Assembly (NCBI RefSeq): GCF_035319885.1
Contig: NZ_CP141285.1
Location: 1,426,001-1,490,000 of the forward strand
Direction: 5' to 3'
Length of the DNA: 64,000 nt
Source of the DNA: Altererythrobacter sp. H2
Lineage (GTDB): Bacteria > Pseudomonadota > Alphaproteobacteria > Sphingomonadales > Sphingomonadaceae
This document shows, piece by piece, positions 51,684-60,386 of the stretch (positions are counted from its first letter, which is position 1; each line of letters starts with the position of its first letter). Below the pieces are notes generated by a model. That model ran no database searches. It was given only the letters and a program-made list of their open reading frames with translations, and was not told where the DNA came from. The position numbers and the translations under genes are program-made.

Positions 51684-52505
51684 ATGGCCGGCACCGCGAA
51701 CCACGATTATCACATTCTTCCGCCTGACATCTGGCCGTTCCTCGGCTCGGTCTCGGCGCTGACCTTTACCAGCGGCATGGTGCTGATGATGCACGACATG
51801 GCCAGTTGGCAGATCGTGCTCGGTCTGGGGATTGCGGGCCTGATCGCCACGTTCTTCAGCTGGTTCGGCAATATCGTGAAGGAAGCGCAGGCCGGGTATC
51901 ATACCCCGGTGGTGCAGCTGCACCTGCGTTATGGCATGATCACCTTCATTGCTTCCGAAGTGATGTTCTTCGTCGGCTGGTTCTGGGCGTGGTTCGATTT
52001 CTCGCTGTTTCCTTCGGTGATTTCCGAGGTGGTGGCGGGCCAGTGGCCGCCCAAGGCGGTCGAAGCCGTGCTCGATCCGTTCAAGCTGCCGCTGCTCAAC
52101 ACGCTGATCCTGCTGTGCTCGGGCACCACGGTGACCTGGGCGCACCACTCGCTGATCCATGGTGACCGCGAAGGCCTGAAGAAGGGCCTGTGGCTGACCA
52201 TCCTGCTGGGCCTGCTGTTCACCGCCATCCAGGCCTATGAATACAGCCACGCGCCGTTCCCGTTCGGCGAGAACACCTATGGTTCGGCCTTCTACATGGC
52301 GACCGGGTTCCACGGCTTCCACGTCCTGGTCGGCACGATCTTCCTGATCGTCTGCCTGGTGCGGACCTACAAGGGCCACTTCACCCCGCGCCAGCACTTC
52401 GGTTTCGAAGCGGCTGCGTGGTACTGGCACTTCGTCGACGTGGTGTGGCTGTTCCTGTTTGTCGCCATCTATGTCTTCGGAGGCGGGGACGCCCCGAAGA
52501 TCTGA
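51684..52505 (+). CDS. coxC: Cytochrome c oxidase subunit III
   Basis: The non-catalytic core subunit, 273 residues with seven membrane helices. Diagnostic segments are PPDIWPFLGSVSALT near the N-terminus, FIASEVMFFVGWFWAWFDFSLFP, LLCSGTTVTWAHHSLIHGDR, and FHGFHVLVGTIFL with AAWYWHFVDVVWLFLF at the C-terminus. It is part of the coxB-ctaD-ctaB-ctaG run. Confidence 0.98.
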   Translation: MAGTANHDYHILPPDIWPFLGSVSALTFTSGMVLMMHDMASWQIVLGLGIAGLIATFFSWFGNIVKEAQAGYHTPVVQLHLRYGMITFIASEVMFFVGWFWAWFDFSLFPSVISEVVAGQWPPKAVEAVLDPFKLPLLNTLILLCSGTTVTWAHHSLIHGDREGLKKGLWLTILLGLLFTAIQAYEYSHAPFPFGENTYGSAFYMATGFHGFHVLVGTIFLIVCLVRTYKGHFTPRQHFGFEAAAWYWHFVDVVWLFLFVAIYVFGGGDAPKI

Positions 52506-52511
52506 TCGCTG

Positions 52512-52901
52512 ATGAACGGCCCAGTGCCTGACAATCGAGGGGGGCAGCCAAGCATTCGCGAGGCTGCCCTTTTCGGTCTCTGCCCCCAGTGCGGCGCGAA
52601 GACGCTGTTCGAAGGGGTCGCCCAGTTCGCGCCCCGTTGCCGGGCCTGCGGGCTCGATCTCACCAAGTTCAATGTGGGTGACGGACCGGCCGCGTTCCTC
52701 ACCCTGATCATTGGCGGGCTGATTGTCGGGCTGGCCCTGTGGCTGGAAATCGCGGTGACGCCGCCGTTCTGGGTCCACGCGCTGCTGTGGATCCCGCTGA
52801 CATTCGGGCTGGTCATCTACGGCCTGCGCGTGGCCAAGGCAGCCTTGCTGGCAAGCGAGTATAGCAACAAGGCGGGTGAAGCGGGGCGGGATCAGGATTA
52901 A
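52512..52901 (+). CDS. DUF983 family membrane protein
   Basis: A 129-residue protein with an N-terminal zinc-ribbon-like pair of Cys motifs (GLCPQCGAKTLF and CRACGLDL) followed by two membrane helices (about 58-78 and 85-105). DUF983 genes regularly sit between coxC and the SURF1 gene in alphaproteobacteria, so an oxidase assembly role is likely but unproven. TAATG overlap with the next gene. Confidence 0.93.
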   Translation: MNGPVPDNRGGQPSIREAALFGLCPQCGAKTLFEGVAQFAPRCRACGLDLTKFNVGDGPAAFLTLIIGGLIVGLALWLEIAVTPPFWVHALLWIPLTFGLVIYGLRVAKAALLASEYSNKAGEAGRDQD

Positions 52902-53473
52902 TGCGCAAGATTCCCATCGTGCCGACGCTGGTCGTATTGCTGGCAGTCGCGATCATGATCGCCCTGGGCGTCTGGCAACTTGGCCGGGCTGAGGAAAAGG
53001 ATGCGCTGCTCCAGCGTTATGCCGCCGCCGGGGCTTCAACGGACGCGGTCGCCTGGCCGATCAATGGCGATGCGGCCGAGCGCGTGCTCTACCGGCGTTC
53101 GCGGATCACCTGCGAGAGCCTCTCCGCGATGAAGCAGGTTGCCGGAACGGCGGCCAGCGGCGCGCGGGGTTGGGCCCATCGTGCAACCTGCACCCTGCCC
53201 GGGGGCGAGGCTTCGGCGCTGGTCGACATTGGCTGGTCTGCTGTGCCCAATCCCGCCGCCTGGACCGGCGGCCAGGTGAGCGGAATCATGGCACCGGGTC
53301 CGCGTCTGGTCGCTGACCCACCGCTGGCCGGTCTAGAACCGCTGGCCAGGCCCGATCCGCGCGAACTGCCCAACAACCACCTGTCCTACGCCGTGCAGTG
53401 GTTCCTCTTCGCGCTGACGGCACTGGTGATCTACGGTATTGCCCTGCGCCGCCGCTGGCGCGACCGCAGCTGA
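52901..53473 (+). CDS. SURF1 family oxidase assembly protein
   Basis: Assists insertion of heme A into subunit I. The 190-residue protein has a membrane helix at each end (about 8-25 and 163-182) and a periplasmic domain between. The motif ALGVWQLGRAEEKDALL at the N-terminus and NNHLSYAVQWFLFAL at the C-terminus are characteristic. It is shorter than the typical 230 residues, the middle being reduced. Confidence 0.92.
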   Translation: MRKIPIVPTLVVLLAVAIMIALGVWQLGRAEEKDALLQRYAAAGASTDAVAWPINGDAAERVLYRRSRITCESLSAMKQVAGTAASGARGWAHRATCTLPGGEASALVDIGWSAVPNPAAWTGGQVSGIMAPGPRLVADPPLAGLEPLARPDPRELPNNHLSYAVQWFLFALTALVIYGIALRRRWRDRS

Positions 53474-53538
53474 GCTTGGGGCGGGGCAAAGCGCCCTCGC
53501 TTGCCGAGGGCAGGCAGCATCGCTAGGCGGCAGGCACG

Positions 53539-54939
53539 ATGGAATATATCTCGACCCGAGGAGCGGCTCCGGCGCTCGATTTCGAAGGCGCCACGCTGGC
53601 GGGCCTCGCGCCCGATGGCGGGCTCTATGTCCCACGCCAATGGCCGCGTTTTTCGCCCGACGAGATTACCGCCATGCGCGGCCTGCCTTATGCCACGCTT
53701 GCGGCGCGGGTGATGCAGCCGTTTGTCGGCGACTGCCTGGCCCCTGAACGGTTGCAGGCCATGTGCGACGCCGCATACGGCCGCTTTGCCCACAAGGCGG
53801 TGACCCCGCTGGTCCAGCTTGACGAGCAGCACTGGGTACTGGAGCTGTTTCACGGGCCCACCCTGGCATTCAAGGACGTGGCACTGCAGCTGCTCGGCCT
53901 GCTGTTCGAGGAATTCCTGAACCGCCGGGCCGAGAACCTGACCATTGTCGGGGCAACCAGCGGGGATACCGGGTCCGCCGCGATCGACGCCGTGGCCGGG
54001 CGCGAGGGAATCGATATCTTCATGCTCCACCCGCGCGGCCGGGTGAGTGATGTCCAGCGCCGCCAGATGACCACGGTGCTTGCCCCCAACGTTCATAACA
54101 TCGCCATCGACGGCAGCTTTGACGATGCCCAGGCGATGGTGAAGCGGATGTTCAATGATCCGGATGTGACCGGCCGGTTCCGCATCGGCGCGGTCAACTC
54201 GATCAACTGGGCGCGGCTGATGGCGCAAGTGGTCTATTACTTCGCCACCGCGCTCCAGCTGGGCGCGCCCGAACGCAAGGTCGCCTTCAGCGTCCCCACC
54301 GGCAACTTCGGCGACGTGTTCGCGGGTTACGTAGCAGCCAGGATGGGCCTGCCGGTCGAACGGCTGATCGTGGCCACCAACGTCAACGACATTCTCCACC
54401 GCGCACTGAGCGAGGGTGACTATTCCGCCGGCACGGTCACCCCTACCGCTGCACCGAGCATGGACATCCAGGTGTCCTCCAACTTCGAGCGGCTGCTGTT
54501 CGATCTTGGCGGGCGCGACGGGGTGGCCATGGCCGAGCAGATGCGGGGGTTCGAGGCGAGCAAGGCGATGCGCCTGACCAATGCCCAGCGGGAAGGTGCA
54601 GCGGCGCTGTTCACCAGCGCGCGGGCCGATGCCGATGACACGGCGCAGGCCATGCGCTGGGCCTACGAGCAGTGCGGCCAGGTGCTCGATCCCCACACGG
54701 CGATCGGCCTCCATGCCGCGCGGGAGAGTGGTCTCGGCGCCGATATCCCGGTCATAACGCTCGCCACCGCGCATCCGGCCAAGTTTCCGGACCCGGTCGA
54801 GCGGGCGACCGGCCTGCGCCCGACCTTGCCTGCCCGGGTGGGCGACCTGTTCCAGCGCGAGGAACGGTTCACCGAGCTGGCGGGTGGGTACGACAATGTC
54901 GCGGCCTACATTACCGAACGCGCCGTGCCGGCAGCCTGA
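53539..54939 (+). CDS. thrC: Threonine synthase
   Basis: PLP enzyme converting O-phosphohomoserine to threonine. The 466-residue product shows MEYISTRGAAPALDFEGATLAGLAPDGGLY at the N-terminus, the PLP-lysine segment HGPTLAFKDVALQLLG near residue 112, GATSGDTGSAAIDAV near residue 138, and the phosphate-binding SVPTGNFGDVFAGYVA near residue 253. Its location after the cox operon is typical for sphingomonads. Confidence 0.97.
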   Translation: MEYISTRGAAPALDFEGATLAGLAPDGGLYVPRQWPRFSPDEITAMRGLPYATLAARVMQPFVGDCLAPERLQAMCDAAYGRFAHKAVTPLVQLDEQHWVLELFHGPTLAFKDVALQLLGLLFEEFLNRRAENLTIVGATSGDTGSAAIDAVAGREGIDIFMLHPRGRVSDVQRRQMTTVLAPNVHNIAIDGSFDDAQAMVKRMFNDPDVTGRFRIGAVNSINWARLMAQVVYYFATALQLGAPERKVAFSVPTGNFGDVFAGYVAARMGLPVERLIVATNVNDILHRALSEGDYSAGTVTPTAAPSMDIQVSSNFERLLFDLGGRDGVAMAEQMRGFEASKAMRLTNAQREGAAALFTSARADADDTAQAMRWAYEQCGQVLDPHTAIGLHAARESGLGADIPVITLATAHPAKFPDPVERATGLRPTLPARVGDLFQREERFTELAGGYDNVAAYITERAVPAA

Positions 54940-55835
54940 TGGCTGAAGTTGTTCTCGATCCCGTGCTGATGGTGGGCGAGGGGTGGGATGCTTACCGGCT
55001 GCTCGACAGCGGGCATGGCCGCAAGTGGGAGCAATACGGCCCCTACCGCTTCATCCGCCCTGAACCGCAGGCAATGTGGAGCCCGCGCGTCGAGGAATGG
55101 CAGGCCGACGGCGAATTCGTGCCCGGTTCGGACGAGGATGGCGGCGGGCGGTGGAGCCTGTCACCCGAAGTCCCCGCCGAAGGTTGGCCTCTGGCATGGC
55201 GCATTGCGCGCTTCACCGCCCAATGCACCCCGTTCCGGCACCTCGGCTTCTTCCCCGATATGGCCCCGGTGTGGGACTGGATGGGAACGCAGCTAAGCCC
55301 TGCCTCGGCGGAGGGGCACACGACGCTCAACCTGTTCGGCTACACCGGAGTCGGCTCGCTGGCGCTGAGCGAATACGGCCCGGTGGTTCACGTCGATGCG
55401 AGCAAGAAATCGGTCGCGCAGGCGCGGGACAACGCCGCCCTTTCAGGCATGGCCGATCGCCCGATCCGCTGGCTGATCGATGACGCGACGAAGTTCGCCG
55501 CGCGCGAAGTGCGGCGGGGGCGGCGCTATGACGGCATCATTCTCGATCCGCCCAAGTTCGGGCGCGGCCCCGACGGCGAGGTCTGGCGTCTGGAAGATGG
55601 CCTGCCCGGGCTGGTGGGCGATTGCGGTCAGTTGCTGGATGACAGCAGCCGCTTCCTGTTCCTGACAGTCTATGCGGTGCGGATGAGCAGCCTTGCCCTG
55701 GCTGGCTTGCTGGCTGAAAAGCTCGCCCATCTGCCCGGCGTGATCGAGCATGGCGACCTGTGCGTGCGGGAAAGCGGGGAGGGTGCACGGCATCTGCCCA
55801 CCGCGATCTTCGCACGTTGGCGGCAAAACGGCTAA
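54939..55835 (+). CDS. Class I SAM-dependent methyltransferase, RlmI/RlmK-like
   Basis: A 298-residue protein of the 23S rRNA (cytosine-5) methyltransferase type. It has a SAM-binding strand NLFGYTGVGSLALSEYG near residue 130, an acidic VVHVDASKKSVAQARDNAAL, and the catalytic motif GIILDPPKFGRG near residue 203. The N-terminal PUA domain of RlmI is absent. The TGATG start overlaps thrC. Confidence 0.88.
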   Translation: MAEVVLDPVLMVGEGWDAYRLLDSGHGRKWEQYGPYRFIRPEPQAMWSPRVEEWQADGEFVPGSDEDGGGRWSLSPEVPAEGWPLAWRIARFTAQCTPFRHLGFFPDMAPVWDWMGTQLSPASAEGHTTLNLFGYTGVGSLALSEYGPVVHVDASKKSVAQARDNAALSGMADRPIRWLIDDATKFAAREVRRGRRYDGIILDPPKFGRGPDGEVWRLEDGLPGLVGDCGQLLDDSSRFLFLTVYAVRMSSLALAGLLAEKLAHLPGVIEHGDLCVRESGEGARHLPTAIFARWRQNG

Positions 55836-55846
55836 GGCGGCAGACA

Positions 55847-56218
55847 ATGGCTGATTCGCTGATCCTTGAAGTGACCGATCTCGAGCATGACGTGCTCACC
55901 GGGATCTATTCCGAAGAAACCGGCAAGCCGCAGCCCTTGCGGATCAGCATCGCCGCGCGCCTGAAGTGCGCCGAGCATTACGCGCCTGACACGCCGCTCG
56001 ACGCGAGCAAGAATTACATGGACCTCAAGTTCGCCGCGACCGGCGCGCTGCCGGAGGGGGTTCACTTCAAACTGATCGAGGCCGTGGCAGACCACATCTG
56101 CGAAACCCTGTTCCTGCAGGACGACCGGGTCGAGGCGGTTACCGTCAAGATCGTCAAGCTGGCGATTGCCGAGGCGAACGAGAAGATCGGCATTACCATG
56201 ACCCGGGAGCGGCGCTGA
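55847..56218 (+). CDS. folB: Dihydroneopterin aldolase (FolB family)
   Basis: A folate pathway enzyme that converts dihydroneopterin to hydroxymethyl-dihydropterin. The 123-residue T-fold product includes LEVTDLEHDVLTGIYSEETGKPQPLRISI, a central YMDLK strand, the helix VHFKLIEAVADHICETLF (catalytic-region Glu), and AVTVKIVKL. It differs from classical FolB in the N-terminal loop, but the family assignment is good. It starts 11 bp after the methyltransferase. Confidence 0.87.
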   Translation: MADSLILEVTDLEHDVLTGIYSEETGKPQPLRISIAARLKCAEHYAPDTPLDASKNYMDLKFAATGALPEGVHFKLIEAVADHICETLFLQDDRVEAVTVKIVKLAIAEANEKIGITMTRERR

Positions 56219-56219
56219 C

Positions 56220-56543
56220 ATGGCGGGGCAGGCGGTCCTGACGGTCGGCGCCCTGTCTGCCGCTGCGCTGGATGCCGCTTCGCAGTTCCATCACGAGTGG
56301 GTCGGGCAGGTCAGGCAGCAGGCCGAGCAGGGCGCCGACGCGGTCGCAATCGTCATGCGGCCTGCGCCGGTGGATCACACCGACTGGCGGCGCGCTGCTG
56401 CCCGTGACCTTGCCCGGGCCCTGGCACCGGTTCGCGTCAATGTGCTGTCGGGCAGCGATGAAGCCGCGATTTCCGCGACGCTCACATATTTGGGAAATGC
56501 GCCGGGCGTCACGGGGCACTATCTCCCGCTTCATGGAAATTGA
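56220..56543 (+). CDS. Small Rossmann-like protein of unknown function, 107 residues
   Basis: The sequence alternates helices and short strands: AVLTVGALSAAALDAAS, DAVAIVMRPAP, VRVNVLSGSDEAAISATLTYLG. This looks like the second half of a Rossmann/SDR fold without the cofactor Gly motif or a catalytic Tyr-Lys. It starts 1 bp after folB and overlaps moaA by 11 nt, so it is translated in a folate-molybdopterin context. Its role is unknown; a pterin-related regulatory or scaffold function is only a guess. Confidence 0.7.
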   Translation: MAGQAVLTVGALSAAALDAASQFHHEWVGQVRQQAEQGADAVAIVMRPAPVDHTDWRRAAARDLARALAPVRVNVLSGSDEAAISATLTYLGNAPGVTGHYLPLHGN

Positions 56544-57597
56544 TACCGCCGCTGCGCGTGTGCCGGAATCGGGGCCTGAACCAGGTGCCGTAATGCTGCG
56601 TGACGGCTTCGGGCGCCGGATAAGCTATCTCCGCCTTTCGGTGACCGACCGGTGCGACTTGCGCTGCGGCTACTGCATGCCGGAAAAGATGCAGTTCCTG
56701 CCCCGGCGCGAGGTGCTGAGCCTGGAAGAGCTCTACCACCTATCGCTCGGCTTCATCGCGCGCGGGATCACCAAGATCCGCCTGACCGGCGGCGAACCGC
56801 TGGTGCGCCGCGACATGCCGGACCTGCTGCGTGCGCTTGGCAGGCTGCTGGGTGCCCATGGCGGGCAAGGGCGCCTGGACGAGCTCACGCTCACCACCAA
56901 TGGCACGCAACTGGCGGGCTTTGCAGGCCAGATTGCCGATGCCGGGGTCAAGCGGATCAATGTCTCGCTCGATACGCGCGATCCCGCCCTGTTCGCCCGG
57001 CTGACCCGGCGTGACCGGCTGGCGGATGTCCTCACCGGCATAGCGGCGGCCAAAGCGGCCGGGCTCAGGGTCAAGATCAATACGGTCGCCCTGAAGGGGC
57101 TGAACGAGGATGAAATCCCTGAACTGATCCGATGGGCCCATGGCGAAGGCCATGACCTGACCCTGATCGAGGTCATGCCGCTGGGTGAGGTCGATGAGGA
57201 CCGGGTTGACCATTTCCTCCCGCTCACTGCCGTGCGGCAGCGGCTGGAGGAGATATTCACCTTGCAGGAAAACGGCCACAGCAGCGGGGGGCCGGCACGC
57301 TATCTCACAGTCGCGCAAACCGGCGGGCAGCTGGGCCTGATCTCGCCCCTGACCAACAACTTCTGCGCCAGCTGCAACCGCATCCGGGTGACGGCAACCG
57401 GCCAGCTTTATCCCTGCCTCGGCGGGGGGGAGCGGGTCGACCTGCGGGCGGCGCTGCGGTCAGACGCGCCCGATGCCAATCTCGCTCTGGCGCTGGACGA
57501 AGCGATGCGGATCAAGCCTGAACGCCACCATTTCGATATTTCCGCCCGCGGCGCTGCACCGGCGCAGCCGCGCCATATGTCGGTGACGGGGGGATGA
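56533..57597 (+). CDS. moaA: GTP 3',8-cyclase MoaA
   Basis: A radical SAM enzyme for the first step of molybdenum cofactor synthesis. The 354-residue product has the N-terminal [4Fe-4S] site in CDLRCGYC, the SAM-binding TKIRLTGGEPLVR, the C-terminal second cluster in FCASCNRIRVTATGQLYPC, and the terminal Gly-Gly needed for activity. Start ATG 56533 overlaps the small upstream gene by 11 nt; ATG 56593 would shorten the N-terminus. moaC is not nearby. Confidence 0.96.
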   Translation: MEIDTAAARVPESGPEPGAVMLRDGFGRRISYLRLSVTDRCDLRCGYCMPEKMQFLPRREVLSLEELYHLSLGFIARGITKIRLTGGEPLVRRDMPDLLRALGRLLGAHGGQGRLDELTLTTNGTQLAGFAGQIADAGVKRINVSLDTRDPALFARLTRRDRLADVLTGIAAAKAAGLRVKINTVALKGLNEDEIPELIRWAHGEGHDLTLIEVMPLGEVDEDRVDHFLPLTAVRQRLEEIFTLQENGHSSGGPARYLTVAQTGGQLGLISPLTNNFCASCNRIRVTATGQLYPCLGGGERVDLRAALRSDAPDANLALALDEAMRIKPERHHFDISARGAAPAQPRHMSVTGG

Positions 57598-57863
57598 AGC
57601 AGGGCATTCGGATCGTCTATCTGGGTCGGCTGGCCGAGGTGGCCGGAAAGCCCGAGAGCGAGATCGGGTCCAGCTTCGGCGAACTGGACTGGCCGGACAT
57701 TCTTGCCGTGCTCGACAATCATGTTGCTGACGGTCTTGCCGATGCGGTTCGTGACGAGAGAGTGAAAGTGGCGCTCAACGGGGCAGTGCTGGCCGACCGC
57801 GAATCGCTGGTGGCCCGGAACGGTGACGAGGTCGCCTTCCTCCCGCCCGTCAGCGGAGGCTGA
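57594..57863 (+). CDS. moaD: Molybdopterin synthase sulfur carrier subunit
   Basis: A ubiquitin-like sulfur carrier of 89 residues ending FLPPVSGG; the C-terminal Gly-Gly is thiocarboxylated. It begins RIVYLGRLAEVAGK and contains VALNGAVLADRESLVARNGDEVAFLPP. It overlaps moaA by ATGA and precedes moaE, its enzyme partner. Confidence 0.95.
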   Translation: MKQGIRIVYLGRLAEVAGKPESEIGSSFGELDWPDILAVLDNHVADGLADAVRDERVKVALNGAVLADRESLVARNGDEVAFLPPVSGG

Positions 57864-57873
57864 GCAAAGCGCC

Positions 57874-58338
57874 ATGCCGATGCGCGATATCCGCCTGCTG
57901 GACCGGATGTTTGTTCCCGGCGCGCTGATTGGCCCATTCACACAGGCCAATCCGGGGCTGGGCGGGGTCTGCACCTTTGTGGGGGAAGTGCGGCCCGACG
58001 AGGGTGTCGAGGCGCTGGAGCTGGCGCATTACGAGCCGCTCACGCTGCCGGGAATGCATGAGCTGGCCGACCGGGCCTTCGCGCGGTTCAAGCTGATGGG
58101 CTTGCTGATGGTTCACCGCGTCGGCCAGATGCAGCCGGGTGAGCCGATCGTGTGTGTTTCAGCAGCCGCGCTGCACCGGCGCGATGCGATCGATGCAGTC
58201 GATTTCTGCATGGACCATCTCAAGAGCGCGGCCTGGTTCTGGAAGCGCGAAAAGCGCGCTGATTGCTGGCACTGGATCGAGCCGCGCGCCGACGATTATG
58301 CCGATCTGGCGCGCTGGGAGAAACCGCGCCCGGTTTGA
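57874..58338 (+). CDS. moaE: Molybdopterin synthase catalytic subunit
   Basis: Converts precursor Z to molybdopterin using the MoaD thiocarboxylate. The 154-residue product shows GGVCTFVGEVRPDEGVEALELAHYEPL, HRVGQMQPGEPIVCVSAAALHR, and the active-site Lys region FCMDHLKSAAWFWKREKRADC. It starts 10 bp after moaD. An FNR-type palindrome covers its stop codon. Confidence 0.95.
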   Translation: MPMRDIRLLDRMFVPGALIGPFTQANPGLGGVCTFVGEVRPDEGVEALELAHYEPLTLPGMHELADRAFARFKLMGLLMVHRVGQMQPGEPIVCVSAAALHRRDAIDAVDFCMDHLKSAAWFWKREKRADCWHWIEPRADDYADLARWEKPRPV

Positions 58339-58348
58339 CTTTGGTCAA
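58335..58348. promoter_or_regulatory. FNR/FixK-type binding site
   Basis: TTGAC-TTTG-GTCAA is a perfect palindrome of the FNR/FixK class (consensus TTGAT-N4-ATCAA). It overlaps the moaE stop codon and lies 153 bp from the end of the gene for an FNR-type regulator. No annotated gene start is within reach on the plus strand, so its target is unclear. Confidence 0.55.
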
Positions 58349-58436
58349 TGTGGCGGATTGCCGCATCAGGCAAACAGCAGGGGTCGCCGGAACTGGCGCC
58401 GTATGCACGGGGGTGAGCGGCGCGGTCCGGCGACAA

Positions 58437-58455
58437 CGTCAGGTTTATCCTGACG
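58437..58455. repeat. Hairpin between moaE and the FNR-type gene
   Basis: CGTCAGG (58437-58443), TTTAT, CCTGACG (58449-58455) form a perfect 7-bp stem. A second hairpin, GCCGCC-CTC-GGCGGC (58480-58494), follows just before the convergent gene's end. Neither has a T-run. They could be weak terminators or structural parts of a small transcript from the FNR-type site. Confidence 0.4.
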
Positions 58456-58500
58456 GTGCGGTCCATGATCCGGGGCTTTGCCGCCCTCGGCGGCGGAGTT

Positions 58501-59199
58501 CTAGACGCCCTCCCGACCGGACAGCATCGCCAGGTGCGCGGGATCGAGCAATTCGATCCCGCGCGTACCGGCCTTCCGGAGCACGCCATCACGTTCGAGC
58601 CTGGTCAGCTGCCGGCTGACTGTCTCGATCGTCAGGCCCAGCATGTTGGCCATCTCTCCACGGGTCAGAGGCAGATCGAATCGCGCGGTCGGGTGACAGG
58701 GCGAATCGCTCGCCGCATGGGCCATCGCCAGCACCAGCGCGGCGACCTTCTGCGTTGCGGAACCGCGGCCAGCCATCGACAGAAGCTCGCGCGTGGCGTG
58801 GAGGTCCTCCTGCGAGCGGCGCAAGAGGGCCAGGGTCAGGGCGGGATAACGCTCGAGCGCATGTTCCATGTCGCTGCGGGCAAAAACGCACAGCCTGCTT
58901 TCGGTAAGCGCCACCACGTCGAACTGGGAGAAAGGCCGGAACATCTCGCCGATGAACCCCGCAGGGTGGACGAGCGCGAGGATCTGCTCTTCGCCTTCTT
59001 CGCTCACCGACGCGACTTTGAGGGCCCCGCTGAGCAATGTGGCGCAGGCCGTGTCCTCATCTCCGGCGGCAAACAGCATCTCGCCCTTCTGGAGAATGCG
59101 GGTGCGCCCCGCGCGAGCCATGATATCCCGGTCCTCATCGCCGAGAACCGAGCAGGCGGCCCGTTCCTTCACCGGGCAGGTCGAGCAGGAGAGATTCAT
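58501..59199 (-). CDS. FNR-type Crp-family transcriptional regulator with Fe-S cysteines
   Basis: A 232-residue regulator. The N-terminus has Cys5-x2-Cys8-x7-Cys16, and a fourth Cys104 occurs in ESRLCVFAR, the set expected for an oxygen-labile [4Fe-4S] cluster. A cyclic-nucleotide-binding-like beta roll, a dimerisation helix and a C-terminal HTH follow. The HTH recognition helix contains ETVSRQL; the E-x2-S-R residues read TTGAT-type half-sites. It is likely the FNR/FixK-type master regulator for low oxygen. The start overlaps the upstream lipoprotein stop by ATGA. Confidence 0.93.
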   Translation of the reverse strand: MNLSCSTCPVKERAACSVLGDEDRDIMARAGRTRILQKGEMLFAAGDEDTACATLLSGALKVASVSEEGEEQILALVHPAGFIGEMFRPFSQFDVVALTESRLCVFARSDMEHALERYPALTLALLRRSQEDLHATRELLSMAGRGSATQKVAALVLAMAHAASDSPCHPTARFDLPLTRGEMANMLGLTIETVSRQLTRLERDGVLRKAGTRGIELLDPAHLAMLSGREGV

Positions 59200-59711
59200 G
59201 GTGCGGCCCTCGCTCGCAGTCCGGCGAGAATGCGGTCTTCCTCGGCAATGAGGGCGACGATGCCGGCCCGGGTGCGGCCGATTGCATCACGCTCGGTAAA
59301 GGCGAGCGTGGCATCGACATAGAGCAGGTCGAGATCGCCCAGCGCCACCGCGGTTTCGCTGCGAATGCCATCAAGGTCTGCCAGCGCGATCTGCGCGGCA
59401 CCCCAGCGGTTGTCACTGACATCGGCACCCCGGCCCGCTTCGACCAGGGAGCCGGCCGCCGGCGCGCGTGCAACAAAGCGGGAATGGGCGGCCCGTGCCC
59501 GCGCTTCCAGCTCGCCCAGGCGGGCAAGGGTGCCTTCCGGCATCGGGGCCTCGGTCAGAGTCGACGCTCCCCCGCCGGCTACGGCGAAGCTGCCCTCGGC
59601 CCGCTCGGCGGGGCGTATTTCGAGCGACGGGTAGCGGGCGCTGCCACCGGCACAGGCGGTCAGGAAGAACGGGGCCGCTATCAGGGCCATCATGCAGGGG
59701 GCGCGACGCAT
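59196..59711 (-). CDS. Putative lipoprotein, helical
   Basis: A 171-residue protein with a lipoprotein signal (AAPFFLTAC-AGG lipobox, Cys at about residue 20), then an Ala/Glu/Arg-rich helical body (ARLGELEARARAAHSRFVAR). I recognise no family. It precedes and overlaps the FNR-type gene, so the two are co-transcribed, but a functional link is not evident. Confidence 0.75.
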   Translation of the reverse strand: MRRAPCMMALIAAPFFLTACAGGSARYPSLEIRPAERAEGSFAVAGGGASTLTEAPMPEGTLARLGELEARARAAHSRFVARAPAAGSLVEAGRGADVSDNRWGAAQIALADLDGIRSETAVALGDLDLLYVDATLAFTERDAIGRTRAGIVALIAEEDRILAGLRARAAP

Positions 59712-59774
59712 GAGGGCCGTTTAGCACACCGGATGGCGCTTGCCACCCTGCGGCAAAAAAGGAACGGCGCGGCG

Positions 59775-59803
59775 TTGACTTGGAAAGGTGTTTCCCCTAA
59801 CGG
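59775..59803 (+). promoter_or_regulatory. Promoter for rplU-rpmA
   Basis: TTGACT (59775-59780) and TAACGG (59798-59803) are 17 nt apart. This predicts a start near 59810 and a 5' leader of about 90 nt before rplU. Ribosomal-protein leaders of this length can carry autoregulatory structure; I could not identify one. Confidence 0.55.
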
Positions 59804-59900
59804 CACCCATCTTCCCGCACCATCGCACAACGTGGTGGCGCGGACTTGCCGTTTTCATCCATGAAGGCGGCACAGCAACACGATACGAGAGATACTCACC

Positions 59901-60374
59901 ATGTTCGCAGTTGTGCGCACGGGCGGCAAACAATACCGGGTTGCCGCCGGAGACAAGATTGCCGTTGAAAAGCTCGCTGGCGAAGCCGGCGACACGGTTA
60001 CGCTGGGCGATGTCCTGCTCGCCGGCGAAGGCGAAAGCCTGGCTGACGCTTCGAAGGTGACCGTTTCGGCGGAAATCATCGCTCAGGCGAAGAGCGAGAA
60101 GGTGATCGTCTTCAAGAAGCGTCGCCGGCACAACTATCGCCGCAAGAATGGCCACCGCCAGCAGATGACTCTGCTGCGGATCATGGCCGTGGGCGATTCG
60201 AAGGCTGAAAAGAAGGCTGCTGCCCCCAAGAAGGAAGCAGCCCCGGCAGAAGCGCCTGCCGCCGAAGCCCCGGCAGCCGAGACGAAGGCTGCTGCCAAGA
60301 AGCCGGCCGCCAAGAAGGCTCCGGCCAAGAAGGCCGCGCCCAAGGCCGACCCCGCAGCTGACAGCGCGAATTAA
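59901..60374 (+). CDS. rplU: 50S ribosomal protein L21 with Lys/Ala-rich C-terminal extension
   Basis: The first 100 residues are canonical L21: [45 protein letters not shown]. Residues 102-157 are a low-complexity Lys/Ala/Pro extension ([20 protein letters not shown]...), common in alphaproteobacteria and likely disordered. It is followed 12 bp later by rpmA in the conserved order. Confidence 0.97.
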   Translation: MFAVVRTGGKQYRVAAGDKIAVEKLAGEAGDTVTLGDVLLAGEGESLADASKVTVSAEIIAQAKSEKVIVFKKRRRHNYRRKNGHRQQMTLLRIMAVGDSKAEKKAAAPKKEAAPAEAPAAEAPAAETKAAAKKPAAKKAPAKKAAPKADPAADSAN

Positions 60375-60386
60375 GGAGACCCGACG

